This document shows, one piece after another, positions 1 through 23,159 of a DNA stretch of 64,000 nt (position 1 is its first letter; each line of letters begins with the position of its first letter). A model generated the notes under the pieces. The model had not been told where the DNA came from. It searched no databases and saw only the letters and a list, made by a program, of their open reading frames with translations. Location of the stretch: assembly GCA_964019055.1 (NCBI GenBank), contig OZ025206.1:29151012-29215011 (forward strand), read 5' to 3'. This stretch comes from Anthopleura xanthogrammica. Taxonomy: Eukaryota; Cnidaria; Anthozoa; Actiniaria; Actiniidae. Both the position numbers and the translations under genes were made by a program.

Positions 1-366
1 CTCTTACAGTTTCCAATTTGGTCCATTCGATTCTGAGATATAGCTCTTCAAACATTGCAAAAGCTGTATATTAAATTTCCTGCACAAGACATTTTTGCAA
101 ATTGCAAAGGGTCTGGTTCCTGTTGTGTAATATAGTTGAAGCGGGGGAAATGTGAGATATGTGTGTTTTTTGTGTGGGTGTTCAAATCAATTTAATATAG
201 AAAAAAAGAATTTCAGTTCATCACATTCCAGAATGACGATCCTCCCTTAAGCGACGTCAAGGTTGGTTCCTCCCATCCCCTTTTTATTTATTTATTTTTT
301 CCAGTGAATAGCAATGTTTGTAGAGCTATATCTTGGAAAAGAATGGACCAAATTGGAAGAGTTTAT
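1..366. repeat. foldback (MITE-like) element, left end at or before window edge
   Basis: Positions 1-60 and 305-366 are imperfect inverted copies of each other; both contain the block CCAATTTGGTCCATTC followed by GATATAGCTCT and AAACATTGC. The roughly 240-base interior shows no reading frame of note. The arrangement is that of a non-autonomous inverted-repeat transposon, but a target duplication cannot be seen because the left end coincides with the window edge. Confidence 0.6.
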
Positions 367-435
367 CAGCTATTTTAGCATCTTCTATACAGAAAACGAA
401 ACACTGTGTAAGGGTTATAGGCACTTTGATAAATA

Positions 436-597
436 CAGTAGAACCTCCTTTAAGCGACCATCTATGAAGCCACCAACCTCTATTTAGCAGCCAGTTATAA
501 ACATTACAGTAATTTATACCTCAATTAAGCAGCCAACCTGAAATTAGCAACCACTTAACGCATCCTCAAGGGTGGTCACTCATTAGAGGTTCTACTG
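436..597. mobile_element. MITE with CAGTAGAACCTC terminal inverted repeats
   Basis: The element starts CAGTAGAACCTCC and ends GAGGTTCTACTG, a terminal inverted repeat of about 12 bases, with TA just outside the left end and TG outside the right. The interior repeats motifs related to AAGCGACCA and AGCAGCCA. This end sequence resembles Tc1/mariner/pogo-type MITEs that I recall from several invertebrate genomes. It is 162 bp, carries no coding capacity, and lies downstream of the last visible kinase exon in its transcription direction. Confidence 0.65.
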
Positions 598-1580
598 TGG
601 GAGGGTAGCTTGATGGAGATGTTTTGAAAATTTGAAGATTAAAGTACAATCAAACTTACCCCCCCCCCCCCCCCATGTAACAAGAATACACTTGTAAGAT
701 GTTCTCATGAGTAACAATCAACTAACATTAATAGTAACTGAAATATCACTGAGTTGAGGTTAAAATGCTGAAATTATTAAGTTTAGTAGGTTAATTAAGA
801 AGATTCTTTTGATGATTTCAATTATTATACATTTTATTAGTGAGAATATTAAATCAATGTGACATGCAGCATGCTCAATAAGGACTAGAAATTACAGTAC
901 TTGAGCCCTGATTTAATATTTCACTTCAATCACCAAGTTGAAGTCTCCTAATAATAATTATAGGATATTAAACCAGTGCTCAATAGTCCTCATTTATGAA
1001 ATGGTAAATACAGCTGATCACGTTTGTAGATCACGTTTGTAGATGTAGGAAATTGTTCAATCTAAACTCAACTGGGCCAAAAATGTCTGGTCATCTTGAG
1101 GGCCCACTTTTAGGAAGGGCTTCCTATTAAATGAGGCTCATTTACACTGAGCGTGCAATGAAGGATGAGTAGAATTTACCAATGAAATGAGGACTGTCCC
1201 CTGCAATCATTAGCCTAAAATTGTATTTAAGTCAGAGAAGAATGAGAAAACTTGTTAATATCAAGACTATCATTAGATTAGTACTATTAGGATAAATCTT
1301 TATCCTCATGCTGAGATTCAAACTATGGAATATGTAATCCTTTGAACAACATACTAAGGTATCATAAGTAGAGAAAGGAGAGAAAAATCTAGTAGTTAGT
1401 ACTTGAAGGTTGTTTATTAGGTTCATGCTTTCTGTTAACCTCTAACTTAGCCATTAATAATGAATCAAGTGAAGAATAGTAAGAGGATGGATGGATATGT
1501 ATGGAAAACACGTCTGTGGGTTATACCAGTTGATCCATAATACAGCTACGTCATAACTGTAATGCATTTTATATACTCAC

Positions 1581-12883
<11,303 letters not shown>

Positions 12884-13574
12884 GATTTTACAAAACTATC
12901 CAACAAGTCCTCGTCCTACTAGAAAATTCATGAGCGCTATAGAAGCAATAATACAGCTGTTCCTCTTATATTGGTTGCTTTGAATATTCACGTATGACTT
13001 CAAATTTGTAGTTGACTTGCGGAACGAATGCAAATTTCGTTTCCGTGTCGGACGACATTCCTCGGATACGACGTGTCACCGAACAGTAAACGATTGTCAT
13101 TCAACAACAAGACAAAGCATCAAATCAAGAATTTATTTCATTATTCTAGCGGATTATTCTATTGTTTTCTACACTTTTCAAAGTCATGGTATAATAAGAA
13201 GTTAAACGACTATTCTTTTATCCGATTTTACCCAGAAAAAAATTATCGATCATCGGTATCACAGGGATTTGTGTTCCCCCGAGCTTTGTGTTCCCGAACA
13301 CTGGGCACTAGTGTTTTGTGTTTCCCCCACCCCTCCCCCTCAAACCTCTATAGAAATGATTCTCCCACCAGGACATAGTCGACATGAGTCGACACAAGAG
13401 AAATGCTTTTGGTAAAGAAGTGTTTTTTTGTTTTTTAAGTATGATTTAAAAAACTTATTTTCCTAACATCGGTCACAGGATCTTTAGAACTGATCCCGAC
13501 TAAGTCCCGATGAAATCCCGATGTTACTCATTACTAGTCCCTCGCAACAAGTGGACATCGGCAAGACTTCAGAC
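12884..13574. promoter_or_regulatory. shared head-to-head promoter region of MAP4K and ABHD18
   Basis: The start codons of the minus-strand kinase (12883) and the plus-strand hydrolase (13575) are 691 bases apart and divergent, so both promoters and 5' UTRs must fit here unless 5' introns exist. I see no convincing TATA box. Around 13262-13342 there is a C-rich patch (TTCCCCCGAGC, CCCCCACCCCTCCCCC). Assignment as a bidirectional promoter is inferred from geometry alone. Confidence 0.5.
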
Positions 13575-15958
13575 ATGGCGTCCGTAACGTCCCAGATACA
13601 AAGCAAAAGTGATGTGTTGTACAGGCGACTTATACTTTCTAGTTTCTTTTCTAAAGGTTGGGGAAATATAGAAGATTATAAAAGGCTATTTGAATGCCGA
13701 AATTACTTCGACGTACCTTCCAAATGTTCAGAATTAGCAACGCCATCTCATCCTGTCTCCATCGACAGAAGTTGGAAAAAAGACTCGTATTATATTGCAG
13801 AAGGGCATTTCTTGTCTCCAGTTGCCAAACATATGCCTGGCCTATTACCCAAAGAAAGTGAAATAGCAAGATTTCAAGTCATTACCCCAACAAAATGGCA
13901 AGACAAGAATAAAAAGCCCATTTGTATTCAGTTGGCCGGCACGGGGGACCATTTTTACTGGCGAAGACGAAACTTTATGGCAAAGCCCTTGATTCATGAA
14001 CATTGTATTGCCTCGATTATTTTAGAAAATCCTTTCTATGGTTTGAGAAAGCCAGCTGACCAGCAGCGGTCTAGTCTGAAATACGTGATCGATCTTTTTA
14101 TAATGGGTGCTTCTCTTATTCTTGAGTCTAGTGTCCTCTTACATTGGTGTGAAAGGCAAGGCTATGGACCCCTTGGCATCACTGGTGTTTCCATGGGAGG
14201 AAATATGGCTTCTTTAGCTGCTACTGTTTGGCCCAAACCACTTGCTGTTATTCCTTGTTTATCTTGGAGTACAGCATCCTGTGTTTTCACTAAGGTACAT
14301 TATACATTTAATGTTTTGTGAATACTGATACAAGAGCATGTCTTTTTGTAGCTTCTGTTTTCAAAATATCCTTAATTTAACAAGCTCTGATTAGATTCCA
14401 TTCATTAATAACTTGCTAATATTTTGTTCTTCATTGGTTTTAGTGTCTGTCAATCAAAGTGCATATTAAATGTGACATTGTGACACTGAACCACCAAATT
14501 CAACAACTTTGTCATAATGACAATAGACCTTTCCAGAATTCACTTTGATGATCACGTAACAATGGTTTCAAGTCGAGGTTGGCCTTGATAAATAAAAGAA
14601 TCAAGTTCAGTCTTGAATTGGAACCATTGTTTTGTGATCATCTAAGCGAATTCAGGAAAGGTTTATTAGATCTTTCAAGCTTGGGTGTAACATTTTCCAA
14701 TTTCAGACCATGATCAAAGGAATCAGTAATTTGTGAAGTAGGAGGCTCTCTCACTAAAATAGGTGGCATCATATTAATGATTTCCATTTCATGGTAAAAT
14801 AGCTGGGGTGAGAGGTGGAGTACCTGGAAATCAACCCCAGGTACAGCTGTAGCTTGATGTGTATCATCATGATGTGTGTTCTCAAGCACTACTGGCAGAC
14901 AAGGAAAAAATTCTCAGGAAAATGATGTGGTCTTATGGGAAAACTATACACCCAAGCTAAAAACATCTAATGTATAATACTATTATTAAAAAATACATGT
15001 TTAGAAGCACATAAACATTTCCTGTCAAGTAACCTTTTAAATTTTCAAAATACCGGTAGTTTATGTGAAAAATGGTTGGAATAGGGCACACAGTTTTGTG
15101 CTAACATTATATCCTTAGAGTGCATTAGTGGCCATTTCACAGATGTCATGCCCACTGAAGATGTTCAAGTAACCAATCATGCTCAAATAATCAACAGTGA
15201 CATATGTCAGATGTATGTGTATATGTAGTATATTATTATGTTTGCACACCATGCACTCATTTAGAAATGTCTATCAAATGCTACCAAATATTTTCTAATT
15301 TGATGCATGCTTGCTTGTTTTATAGGGAGTAATGAAAGATTCTCTTCCATGGAAGAAACTTGAGAAGCAACTTGAAGATGATGCTTACAGAGAAAATATC
15401 ATAAAGTTTGCAGGTTTGAACGAAGAAGTTAATGCAAACAACTTGTTTGCAGGCAATGCTTCATTCCCTGGTAGAGATGACATGAATGCTGATTTTTCTA
15501 TGGAATCAGAAAGAAAATCTGATCATTTAATGAATTTACTTGAAGATAATGATCAACATGGAATGAATCAATCACAGACAATGTATCTAGAGAAAAAGCA
15601 TATTTATCATAGCTTCAAGGAAACACTGTTGGATTATGTTCCTGAAACTTTGAAAATCAGCAAAGCTATTGATAAAACACGAAAGATTAATCCAGAAACT
15701 GTCCAGTTTATGAATCTGCTCATGGATAGGGCTACTCATCTTAAAAACTTTCCTTGCCCACAGAATCCAGCACTTGTTAAATTCATTGCTGCTGAGAGAG
15801 ATGCATATGTACCTAGAGACTGTATAGATGAACCAGGAGTTATTTGGCCTGGGAGTGAAGTATTGTATGTAGATACAGGACACATAGGTGCATCTCTGAC
15901 CAATTTAAGTTTATTTAGAAGAGTAATCAAAGAGAAGTTGGATCAGGTTGTAATGTAA
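13575..15958 (+). CDS. ABHD18: ABHD18 (C4orf29) alpha/beta hydrolase
   Basis: Two coding exons, 13575-14294 and 15326-15958, joined in phase 0 at AAG|gtacat ... ttatag|GGA, encode 450 residues, similar to the mammalian protein's usual length. The N-terminal DVLYRRLILSSFFSKGWG and the core AGTGDHFYWRRR, ENPFYGLRKPADQQRSSLK and CLSWSTASCVFT closely match vertebrate ABHD18. The nucleophile elbow GVSMGG places the serine at about residue 206; ERDAYVP (Asp near 399) and GHIGASLT (His near 426) fit the remaining triad. I chose the ATG at 13575 because the family-like sequence starts just after it; the frame is open upstream from 13521. From memory, recent work links human ABHD18 to cardiolipin deacylation, but the reaction here is inferred from family only. 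The single 1031-base intron contains no recognised element. Confidence 0.93.
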
Positions 15959-16939
15959 TTCTAGTAGCAAGCATGTTTTAGAAAGAGAATAAGTATTACT
16001 GTGGCCTTAGTACTGCTGAAGAAAGTTTTGTTGCACAATAAGTGTAAATATGTAATCATAAAATAACTGTTATAAATCTTGCTTTCTGATTGGTTGATGA
16101 CATGTAATTTATGAGAGCACAGCATGCATGCACATTTGTATTTCATAAAAGAAAGAAAAAACTTACTTGCTGTGCTGTGTGAAGTTATAAAGCACAAAGG
16201 GATTGTCAGAACACTCAAGAAAAGTTGAGAAACACTCTGCTATGCGTCATGCTTCTTCTAACGCTTCCCTCTGCCAATCCCTGTGGTTTATAACTGCACA
16301 CAGTATGCATGTGAGTTTTCTATTTCTTCAATAGAGAGTGACATGTGAGAGAGTTGTATGAACCAATAAACATGTAGCCATGTGTTTAACGTTGGTCTAT
16401 TTTTTATATCTAATACAAACTCAATACCCCTCCCCCAAAGTTGGAGACCTTTCAAAATTTTAGTTTCCTAGATATTTGAGGACAAAATCTAGGATGGTGG
16501 GTACATGGTAACCCCAACCCTCCCCTGGGTTCCTATAAGATGACAATTGTTTCTACTTTTTTCTTATTTCTTCAAACTAATTGTTCTGATGGGAGAGCCT
16601 ATATAGCAAGCACTCTGTAGCAAGCAGTTGATGTTTTAAATATAAACATAAAGATACAATGCATCACACCTAATACAATAGATAGAATGACAATAGAATC
16701 TATATTATAATAGTCTAACCAGTCCCCCGTCTGTGCCACAAAATTGTTTCAGGAGGTTTACTCTACAGCCAACTAAAGCCCAATGTTCAAGTAAATATCC
16801 TGCTACTCCTTTTCATCAAGGTATGGCTAAAAGGAATTGCAGTCATTTGTCAACACTGGCTAAAAAACAAAAATCAAAACAAATGTCTGTGGTTCTCATG
16901 AACTGATTGTAGATTTCCATCCAAATGGCAAACCAACTA
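15959..16939. other. ABHD18 3' flank with a foldback repeat
   Basis: This gene-free stretch should hold the ABHD18 3' UTR; an AATAAA at 16365-16370 is a possible but distant polyadenylation signal. From about 16140 to 16345 there is an imperfect inverted repeat: CTGTGTGAAGTTATAAAGCAC on one side, and the inverse of ACTGTGTGCAGTTATAAACCAC on the other. A block at 16471 (ATATTTGAGGACAAAATC) recurs at about 40920, so a dispersed repeat is present as well. I see no gene. Confidence 0.55.
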
Positions 16940-17560
16940 GCTAGAGTTTTTCAAGTTTTTTTTTTTTTCAAGTTTTTTTATTCATTTGTACCTTATTATT
17001 ATTGATAATTACAAAAAGAAGTTAAACATACAATAAATATATACTATTGAAAAGAGGTACGGGCCACCTGAATAGGTAAAACTAATCGAGCAGATGGACC
17101 TAAATATAACAAAGAGTGCACAAATAATAAGGTCATAACACTAGAGGAAAAAATATATATATGGAAAAACTAGAATAGATGCCAAAAATTATATAATAAA
17201 TAAATAATAATAAGTCATATTGTATGTATACACATAAATACATACATTTTTCTATTTACACATATACACAATTTACACAATAAATTAAAGAAGTAAATGG
17301 CAGGAAAAGAAATAATATATATATATATGTACATATATATGTACATATATATGTACATATATATGTACATATATATGTACATATATATATATATATATTA
17401 AATAGATATTTAGACATTACGAATAGCTAGATATTAAATCAGATTTGAGTTTATATTTGAATTGTTTCTGACTAAGTATTTTGAGGTCTTCATCTAAGTT
17501 GTTCCAGGTTGAAGGCCCAGTGAAACGAATAGAAGAAATTAATCCCTTAAAATCAAGTTC
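16940..17560 (-). mobile_element. 5'-truncated non-LTR retrotransposon, C-terminal RT tail plus 3' UTR
   Basis: On the minus strand, 17540-17417 translates to the end of a LINE polyprotein: FTGPSTWNNLDEDLKILSQK, then QFKYKLKSDLISSYS and a stop. The WN.L pattern followed by FK..L is typical of the C-terminus of jockey/CR1-like elements. A 3' UTR follows, with a 12-bp-period array of ATATATATGTAC at about 17313-17396, and a T run near 16961-16973 (an A run in the element's sense) that would be its tail. Everything 5' of the last 40 codons is missing. Confidence 0.7.
17313..17396. repeat. microsatellite, unit ATATATATGTAC
   Basis: About five copies of a 12-base unit, followed by pure AT dinucleotides, within the 3' region of the minus-strand LINE fragment. 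Confidence 0.9.
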
Positions 17561-17975
17561 AAATGGCAAGCAAACTGACTTTTTAAGTTAGGATAGTATT
17601 TATACAGTGTAAAGATAATACCTAATAAGAATGATTTTTTTTCAAGTAGAAGAGCGAAGTTTCACGGGTTTGCCAACTAGTACAATAGATTTTATGAATA
17701 CATTACATCAACTGAGTGCTATGTAGGTTCTCCCATGTTCTGTTAAAGTTTCCCTCTTTACCACCAGTACCCAGTCCCACTTGGCCAACTCAACTGGGCT
17801 CAATAGAAATTATTGACTTTTATTTTTATATTATTTTATTTTATTTTAGCCAACACTTATTGATTTTACAAGTGCTACGGAAAATCTTCTTGCCTAGCAA
17901 TGATTGACTTTGAAATTCTGCTTTCACAATAGACCTCAGAGAAGAGATATCCCATCACACATTGGAGCAGCAGAG

Positions 17976-18240
17976 ATGGGACCCGGGGGAAACTCCCTAT
18001 AATGGACTATACGAGGATGCTCCGCCCAAAAGGGGTACCTTTTTCAGGCCGCAGGTATAGAAAAGGGGTGAGAAATTACAAGTGTTGGTATAAAAAGGGT
18101 ACCTTTTTGCTGAAATTTGGTAAGGGGTCAAGAGTCCGGGCACAGCAGCCCCATATGAAACCGAAGTACCCCCACCGGGAGATGAGAGCACAAAAGGGGA
18201 GGGGAACTGAGCGTTCTAGCAATCTTTTGCACCTTTTGTC
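17976..18240. repeat. dispersed repeat with GGGGTACCTTTTTC motifs
   Basis: Contains AAAAGGGGTACCTTTTTC (18029-18046) and, about 60 bases later, AAAAAGGGTACCTTTTTG, in a GC-richer context than its surroundings. The same kind of block (GGCTCCGCCC...GGGTACCTTTTTCAGGC) is, from memory, common in coral transcript assemblies. I cannot see clear ends or a target duplication. No convincing reading frame. Confidence 0.5.
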
Positions 18241-19039
18241 ATCTCCAGGATATCGTTAAATTACTAATAAGGCTAACTATTCATGTAAGGTGAACGACAT
18301 CGACATTTCACCCAGCCCATTTAATACCAAATTATTCTTATTTATTCCTCAAAAGTTTCATTCTGTGTTGAGTGATTATGGTATTCCATTTTAGACCCTT
18401 AAACTAGAAATTATCGCTTTATGGAAATCCAGCTCTCGTCTTTTGCATAACGCCACTTTAATAATAAATGAGTGTCTCCTGGGACATATTAAACCCACTC
18501 CACATGATAAATTACACGTAAGTCACACGTAAGACTATTTTTTCTTGTATCATCTACATGTGGCAATGGTTTTCTACACATATTTGACATCAGGCACAAA
18601 AACTGCTTCGTTTTGTTGTTCTTAGGTGTGGAGGCAGGTCTTAACAGTGAAACTCGTTTCAAATTTATGTCATGAACGTCACGTCACATTATAATAAAAT
18701 ATGATAGTCATACATACGTAAGACAAGAAGGATGCCGACACAAACCTCGCTTTCCTCGCGTTTTTTGAACTCAATTCCCTTATGGCTAAAGTGAAAGGTG
18801 TTTAACTACATTATATTCCTTTTATAGAACAAATAAAAGGTGAGATCAAGAACAAACAAATTTCAAATACCTAGTCAGGAGAGTCAGGAGACCATGCCTT
18901 ATATGGTTGAACCCAACCTTTTTAGGGGGCGGGTTTGCAAGTCATACGAACTACTGTACCATCAGTCGCATATTGGTTTCACCCATCAGAAGGATATACT
19001 TTGAACTCTTACCATTTAGTAATTGGAAAGATTTTTAAA
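18241..19039 (+). promoter_or_regulatory. upstream region and probable 5' UTR of the beta-thymosin gene
   Basis: No gene is seen. The start codon at 19040 is preceded by AAGATTTTTAAA. A TATA-like TATAATAAAATATG lies near 18689, but no initiation site can be fixed, and an untranslated first exon with an intron is possible. Confidence 0.35.
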
Positions 19040-22000
19040 ATGGCAGAAACTAAGCCGGACGTTTCTGAAGTTAGCAACTTTGATGCTGCGAAGCTGAAGC
19101 ATGTTGTAACGAAAGAAAAAAATACTTTGCCATCTGATGAAAGTAAGTTTTGAAGCCAAGAAGTTTGGTGGGGTTGGGAAGAAAGTCTTGCACTCTTCAA
19201 ATCATTACAAAATTCTTGCACAAAGTTCTAAAACCTTTCATTAGTATGTTTGAATCCCACTCTAGCTGTCTTGAGGTATAGTATTAGTTTTCGTTGATGT
19301 TTTTTGGTTGGATTTTCAAAATGTTTTAGGTTTTCGCGTAGCGACTTTGTAATTTGTTAACTTGAAAATGAAATCTAGCATAAAAGCTTCCACCTTAGCC
19401 ATCTTGAATAATAATGTGCTCTGGATTGATGTAGCATATATTCTTATCATGCCATAACGAATTATTTGCTTTTATTAACAGCCATCAAGCAAGAGCTTCA
19501 ACCTGATGAGTTTCCTGACCGATCAGAGGTAAAGAATTTTGACGCTTCTAAGTTGAAGCATGTCGAGCCTAAGGAAAAGAATCCTCTTCCTACCTCTGAC
19601 AGTAAGTAATAGTCGCTTAAAAGGAATATTGACCACATTTTATAAAAGTTTAATGTTATTTTCTTGATTGTTCGTCGAATAGAAACCATTACACTAAAGG
19701 TTATGGCGTTCTTTTATTCTTTTGCTTAATTATATTCTTGGGGAATGGCGACCGAGCTGAGTCACGCGTGTCAACTTTCTTTCTGTTTTCAGCCATCAAG
19801 GAAGAAAAACGCACTGCGCCTTTCTCTGAAGTCGAGGTTTTCCATAAGGGAAAACTAAAGCATGTCGAAACAGAAGTGAAAAACTCGCTGCCCGATGCTC
19901 AAAGTAAGTTAAACAAAGTTTATTTTAATACAGTCGTTTCACAAAGGGATTTTTTTAACAAGATGTTATGCTGCACCTTGGCTTTTATTCGGAAGCTACA
20001 TAACGAAATATCAATGTTATGTATACATTTAGGTGGTTATCAATGGTTTTAAACTTTCTTACGTTTGAAAAGCACTGAAATGTCGTAGTTAGTGTGGTTA
20101 GGTTGTGTTAAATGTTCGATTTCTAGTCGCACTACGCAGTTCGAAATGATTCAATCAGCGACTTCGTCCATCCCTACATCCATGCATGCATGCATGTAAA
20201 AAAAACATGTGCAAACAGTCACTTCCAGAACTATAAATATCATGATGTAATTTTTTCCCTTTTATTCATTCAAGCTTTTCAAGTTGCGTAATTTATACTT
20301 GATAATATTTTATATTTATACGTCGTGTAAAATTTATTACATTTTAAAATGTTATTATAATTTTGTCTCAAATAATTAATAATTATTTAATGGTAATTTT
20401 TATTATGCATACAATTCTTTTTATCTTTCCATTGAATTATCAATGGTGCTCCTCCCCTTCATTATTGCAAATGCAACAAATATTTCCTTGTGCAAATTTT
20501 TAAGTTGGACATAAAATAATTGCATATCTTGGGATTAATGTCTTGATAGATAATGCTTGTGTGGATACCATTTATAAGAAATGAAAAAAACATGTGACAT
20601 GATCATACATAACAGTACTGCATGTTTTTATCTAGATATCCGTGCAGAAATGATGCCTGATGATAAACCGGACAGGTCTGACGTAACCAAGTTTGATTCC
20701 AGCAAACTGAAGCATGTAGAAACAAAAGAGAAGAGTGTGATGCCATCTAAAGAAGGTATAGTAGTAGTTGCAGCATAGTTGTCTGTTGGATATGCATTGT
20801 TGATTCTGTTTTATTTTGGTGATAGATATCAAGGAGGAAGCAATTGATTCAAGAGCTGAAGTAAAGTCTTTTGACCATTCCAAGCTGAAACATGTTGAGA
20901 CTGCAGAGAAAAATCCTCTACCTACTCCACAAAGTAAGTACATGTAGATAAACAACTGCACTCAAGATAATGGTTTATCTTCTCTTTATTCATTTGACTA
21001 AATGTATTTTTCAGTGTTAAGAGCAGAAATGATGCCTGCAAAGAAACCAGATCGTTCAGAGGTTTCAGATTTCGACCAGAAAAAACTAAAGCATGTTACT
21101 ACTCAAGAAAAAAATGTTCTTCCTTCTCATACTGGTAGGTAACCCTTATTATTAGTGGTGGACTCAGGACTTGTTACCAATGTTATGGCATATGACTGAT
21201 AAACATGACTCTCTTAGATACAGGCTACTAGATTCTTTTAAGATTTCTTTGTATGTATTACTGCAATTTTTATAAACATGCAAACTCGGTATCTGCGAGC
21301 TGCATGCTGAAATTTGTTTTTTCGCTTCAGTCAATCAAAATAATCAGTCTGTACCTTTTTATATTTTGACTGGCGGCAGTGAGAAACCATATTCCAATGG
21401 GCAACTCACAACTACAGAGTTTGCATGTTTATGAAAATGGCGGTAATACTGTAGAAATAATGAATATTTTGAAACATACAGTAGAAGAATAAATGAAAAA
21501 ATTAATGAAATCTCTTACTGGAAATAAATTGTAGATTGAACTGTGTTGTGAACAAAACCTTTGGTCTTCATCAGGCAACTGGAGTAGAACTGTGTGATGT
21601 GTTGGAATCATGTGATAAATTATACTAGTTTTTTCATTTATTAATACTGTTGTTTCTTGTGCATTTAATTTTATTTGTTTCCAAGGTATTGATCGGATCT
21701 TAGATCCATCTTCAGGGAAAATGGCAGACAAATGTTTTAAAATTGAACTTAACTGATTACATGCAAAGCATACATAACCATAAGGAAAATCACAGAGCAT
21801 GCTAAAAGAAGAAAGGAAAAATAACCACTCATTGTGTGAGCAAGCACAACCTAGGTTTGTAGGTTTTACCCGCTCACACTTTTTGTTATTAGTTGTTATT
21901 TTTCCTTCTTTCTTTTAGCTCGCTCTGTGGCTTCATTGTCGGGTTTGGGTTTAGATCTAAAAGCTCAGAAACAAATAAAAATAAATGCACAAGAAACAAC

Positions 22001-23159
22001 ATTATTACTCAATTATTGATTTGATGTATGTATCTTATTATTCCAACTTATATATTTTTATGTCATTGCTTTATCAGAGCAATGAAAAGACTCCATACAA
22101 GCATAGCCCCATAACCTAGTTACATGACACAATGTTTGGAACACCTAAGCAATTCACAATTCAATTGAATGCTTTTGACGACTGTGTTTTTTATTTTAAT
22201 CATCAGATATCAAAGAAGAGGCTATCGATTCAAGGGCTGAAGTTAAAAGCTTTGATCATTCAAAACTGAAGCATGTTGAAACTATGGAGAAAAACCCTTT
22301 ACCCTCAGCTGGAAGTAAGTTTAACTTGATTTTTATTAACAAAGATTTTATTTTATTAATAAAACAAACAAAACATACCAAAAATACTTTTACTGACCCG
22401 CAGAACTGATCCAGGTGGATTTATTGCAACTATACACATTTAATACTTTAATATACCATTTTTATAGCAATACAGAATTCTCAGAGTTTTCTTTTATTAT
22501 TGGCTCCTTACTAATTCTTATTTTTTGCAGCTCTTCGTGAAGAGTTGATTCCAGAAAACCTTCCTGACAGATCAGAAGTGGCATCATTTGACCAAAGTAA
22601 ACTAAAACATGTTCAGACTACTGAGAAAAATGTTATTCCAACTAAAGATGGTAAGGAATTAAAACTGGTATTAAAACCCTTGTTATAAGCCCTCTGATTA
22701 ACTCTCATGGGATCATCAGCAGTGACCAACAATAATAACAACCAGTCGGGGTTGATCTTTTTTTCCCTTTAGAAAAACAACCACAAATCCTATGCTGTTT
22801 TCATACTTTCCCCTTAACTCTTTCTCTATTTAACTAATGAATCAATTCACAACGTTTAACACAAAATATGTATTCTAATACTGATGTATTGGTATGACAT
22901 TATCTGACTTGATCCATTCCACTGCATTCCATTTGATTGCAGACATTAAGACTGAGGCAGTTGAGACACGTGCTGAAGTGAAGTCTTTTGACCAATCAAA
23001 ACTCAAACACGTTAAAACTGAGGAAAAGAACCCTCTTCCAGATGCTAAAAGTAAGTTGGATTCAACTTAACTTCTCACATTTTACATCCTATTTTATTCT
23101 CATAAATGTTATTGTTTTTTGTGCCTACAGCAATAGCTGCAGAAAAGGCAACATCCTGA
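19040..23159 (+). CDS. multi-repeat beta-thymosin (nine WH2/thymosin repeats)
   Basis: Actin-binding protein with nine beta-thymosin repeats. Ten coding exons: 19040-19142, 19482-19601, 19793-19903, 20636-20755, 20826-20933, 21015-21134, 22207-22314, 22531-22650, 22943-23050 and 23131-23159 (TGA). They total 1047 nt, 348 residues, and every intron is phase 1. Each of the first nine exons encodes one repeat of the form S.V..FD..KLKHV.T.EKN.LP; LKHVET replaces the canonical LKKTET of vertebrate thymosin beta. The last exon adds TIAAEKATS, matching the usual thymosin tail. No signal peptide or other domain. Exon lengths alternate 120 and 108-111 nt. Relatives with several repeats (Drosophila Ciboulot, C. 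elegans tetraThymosin, Hydra thypedin) bind or sequester actin monomers; a similar cytoplasmic role is inferred. A polyadenylation signal candidate lies at 23466. Confidence 0.95.
21255..21449. repeat. 195-bp MITE-like inverted repeat
   Basis: Arms of about 45 bases: 21255-21300 and 21404-21449 are inverted copies sharing ATAAACATGCAAACTC and GTATTAC. It lies in intron 6 of the thymosin gene. No coding capacity. Confidence 0.75.
21641..22010. repeat. foldback element in thymosin intron 6
   Basis: The left arm from 21641 has TGTTGTTTCTTGTGCATTTA; the right arm ending near 22008 has the inverse, TAAATGCACAAGAAACAACA. An inner pair (about 21791-21830 and 21885-21933) shares CACAGAGC..GCTAAAAGAA. 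The left arm carries extra sequence not present in the right, so the palindrome is unequal. It is a separate element from the one at 21255-21449. Confidence 0.65.
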
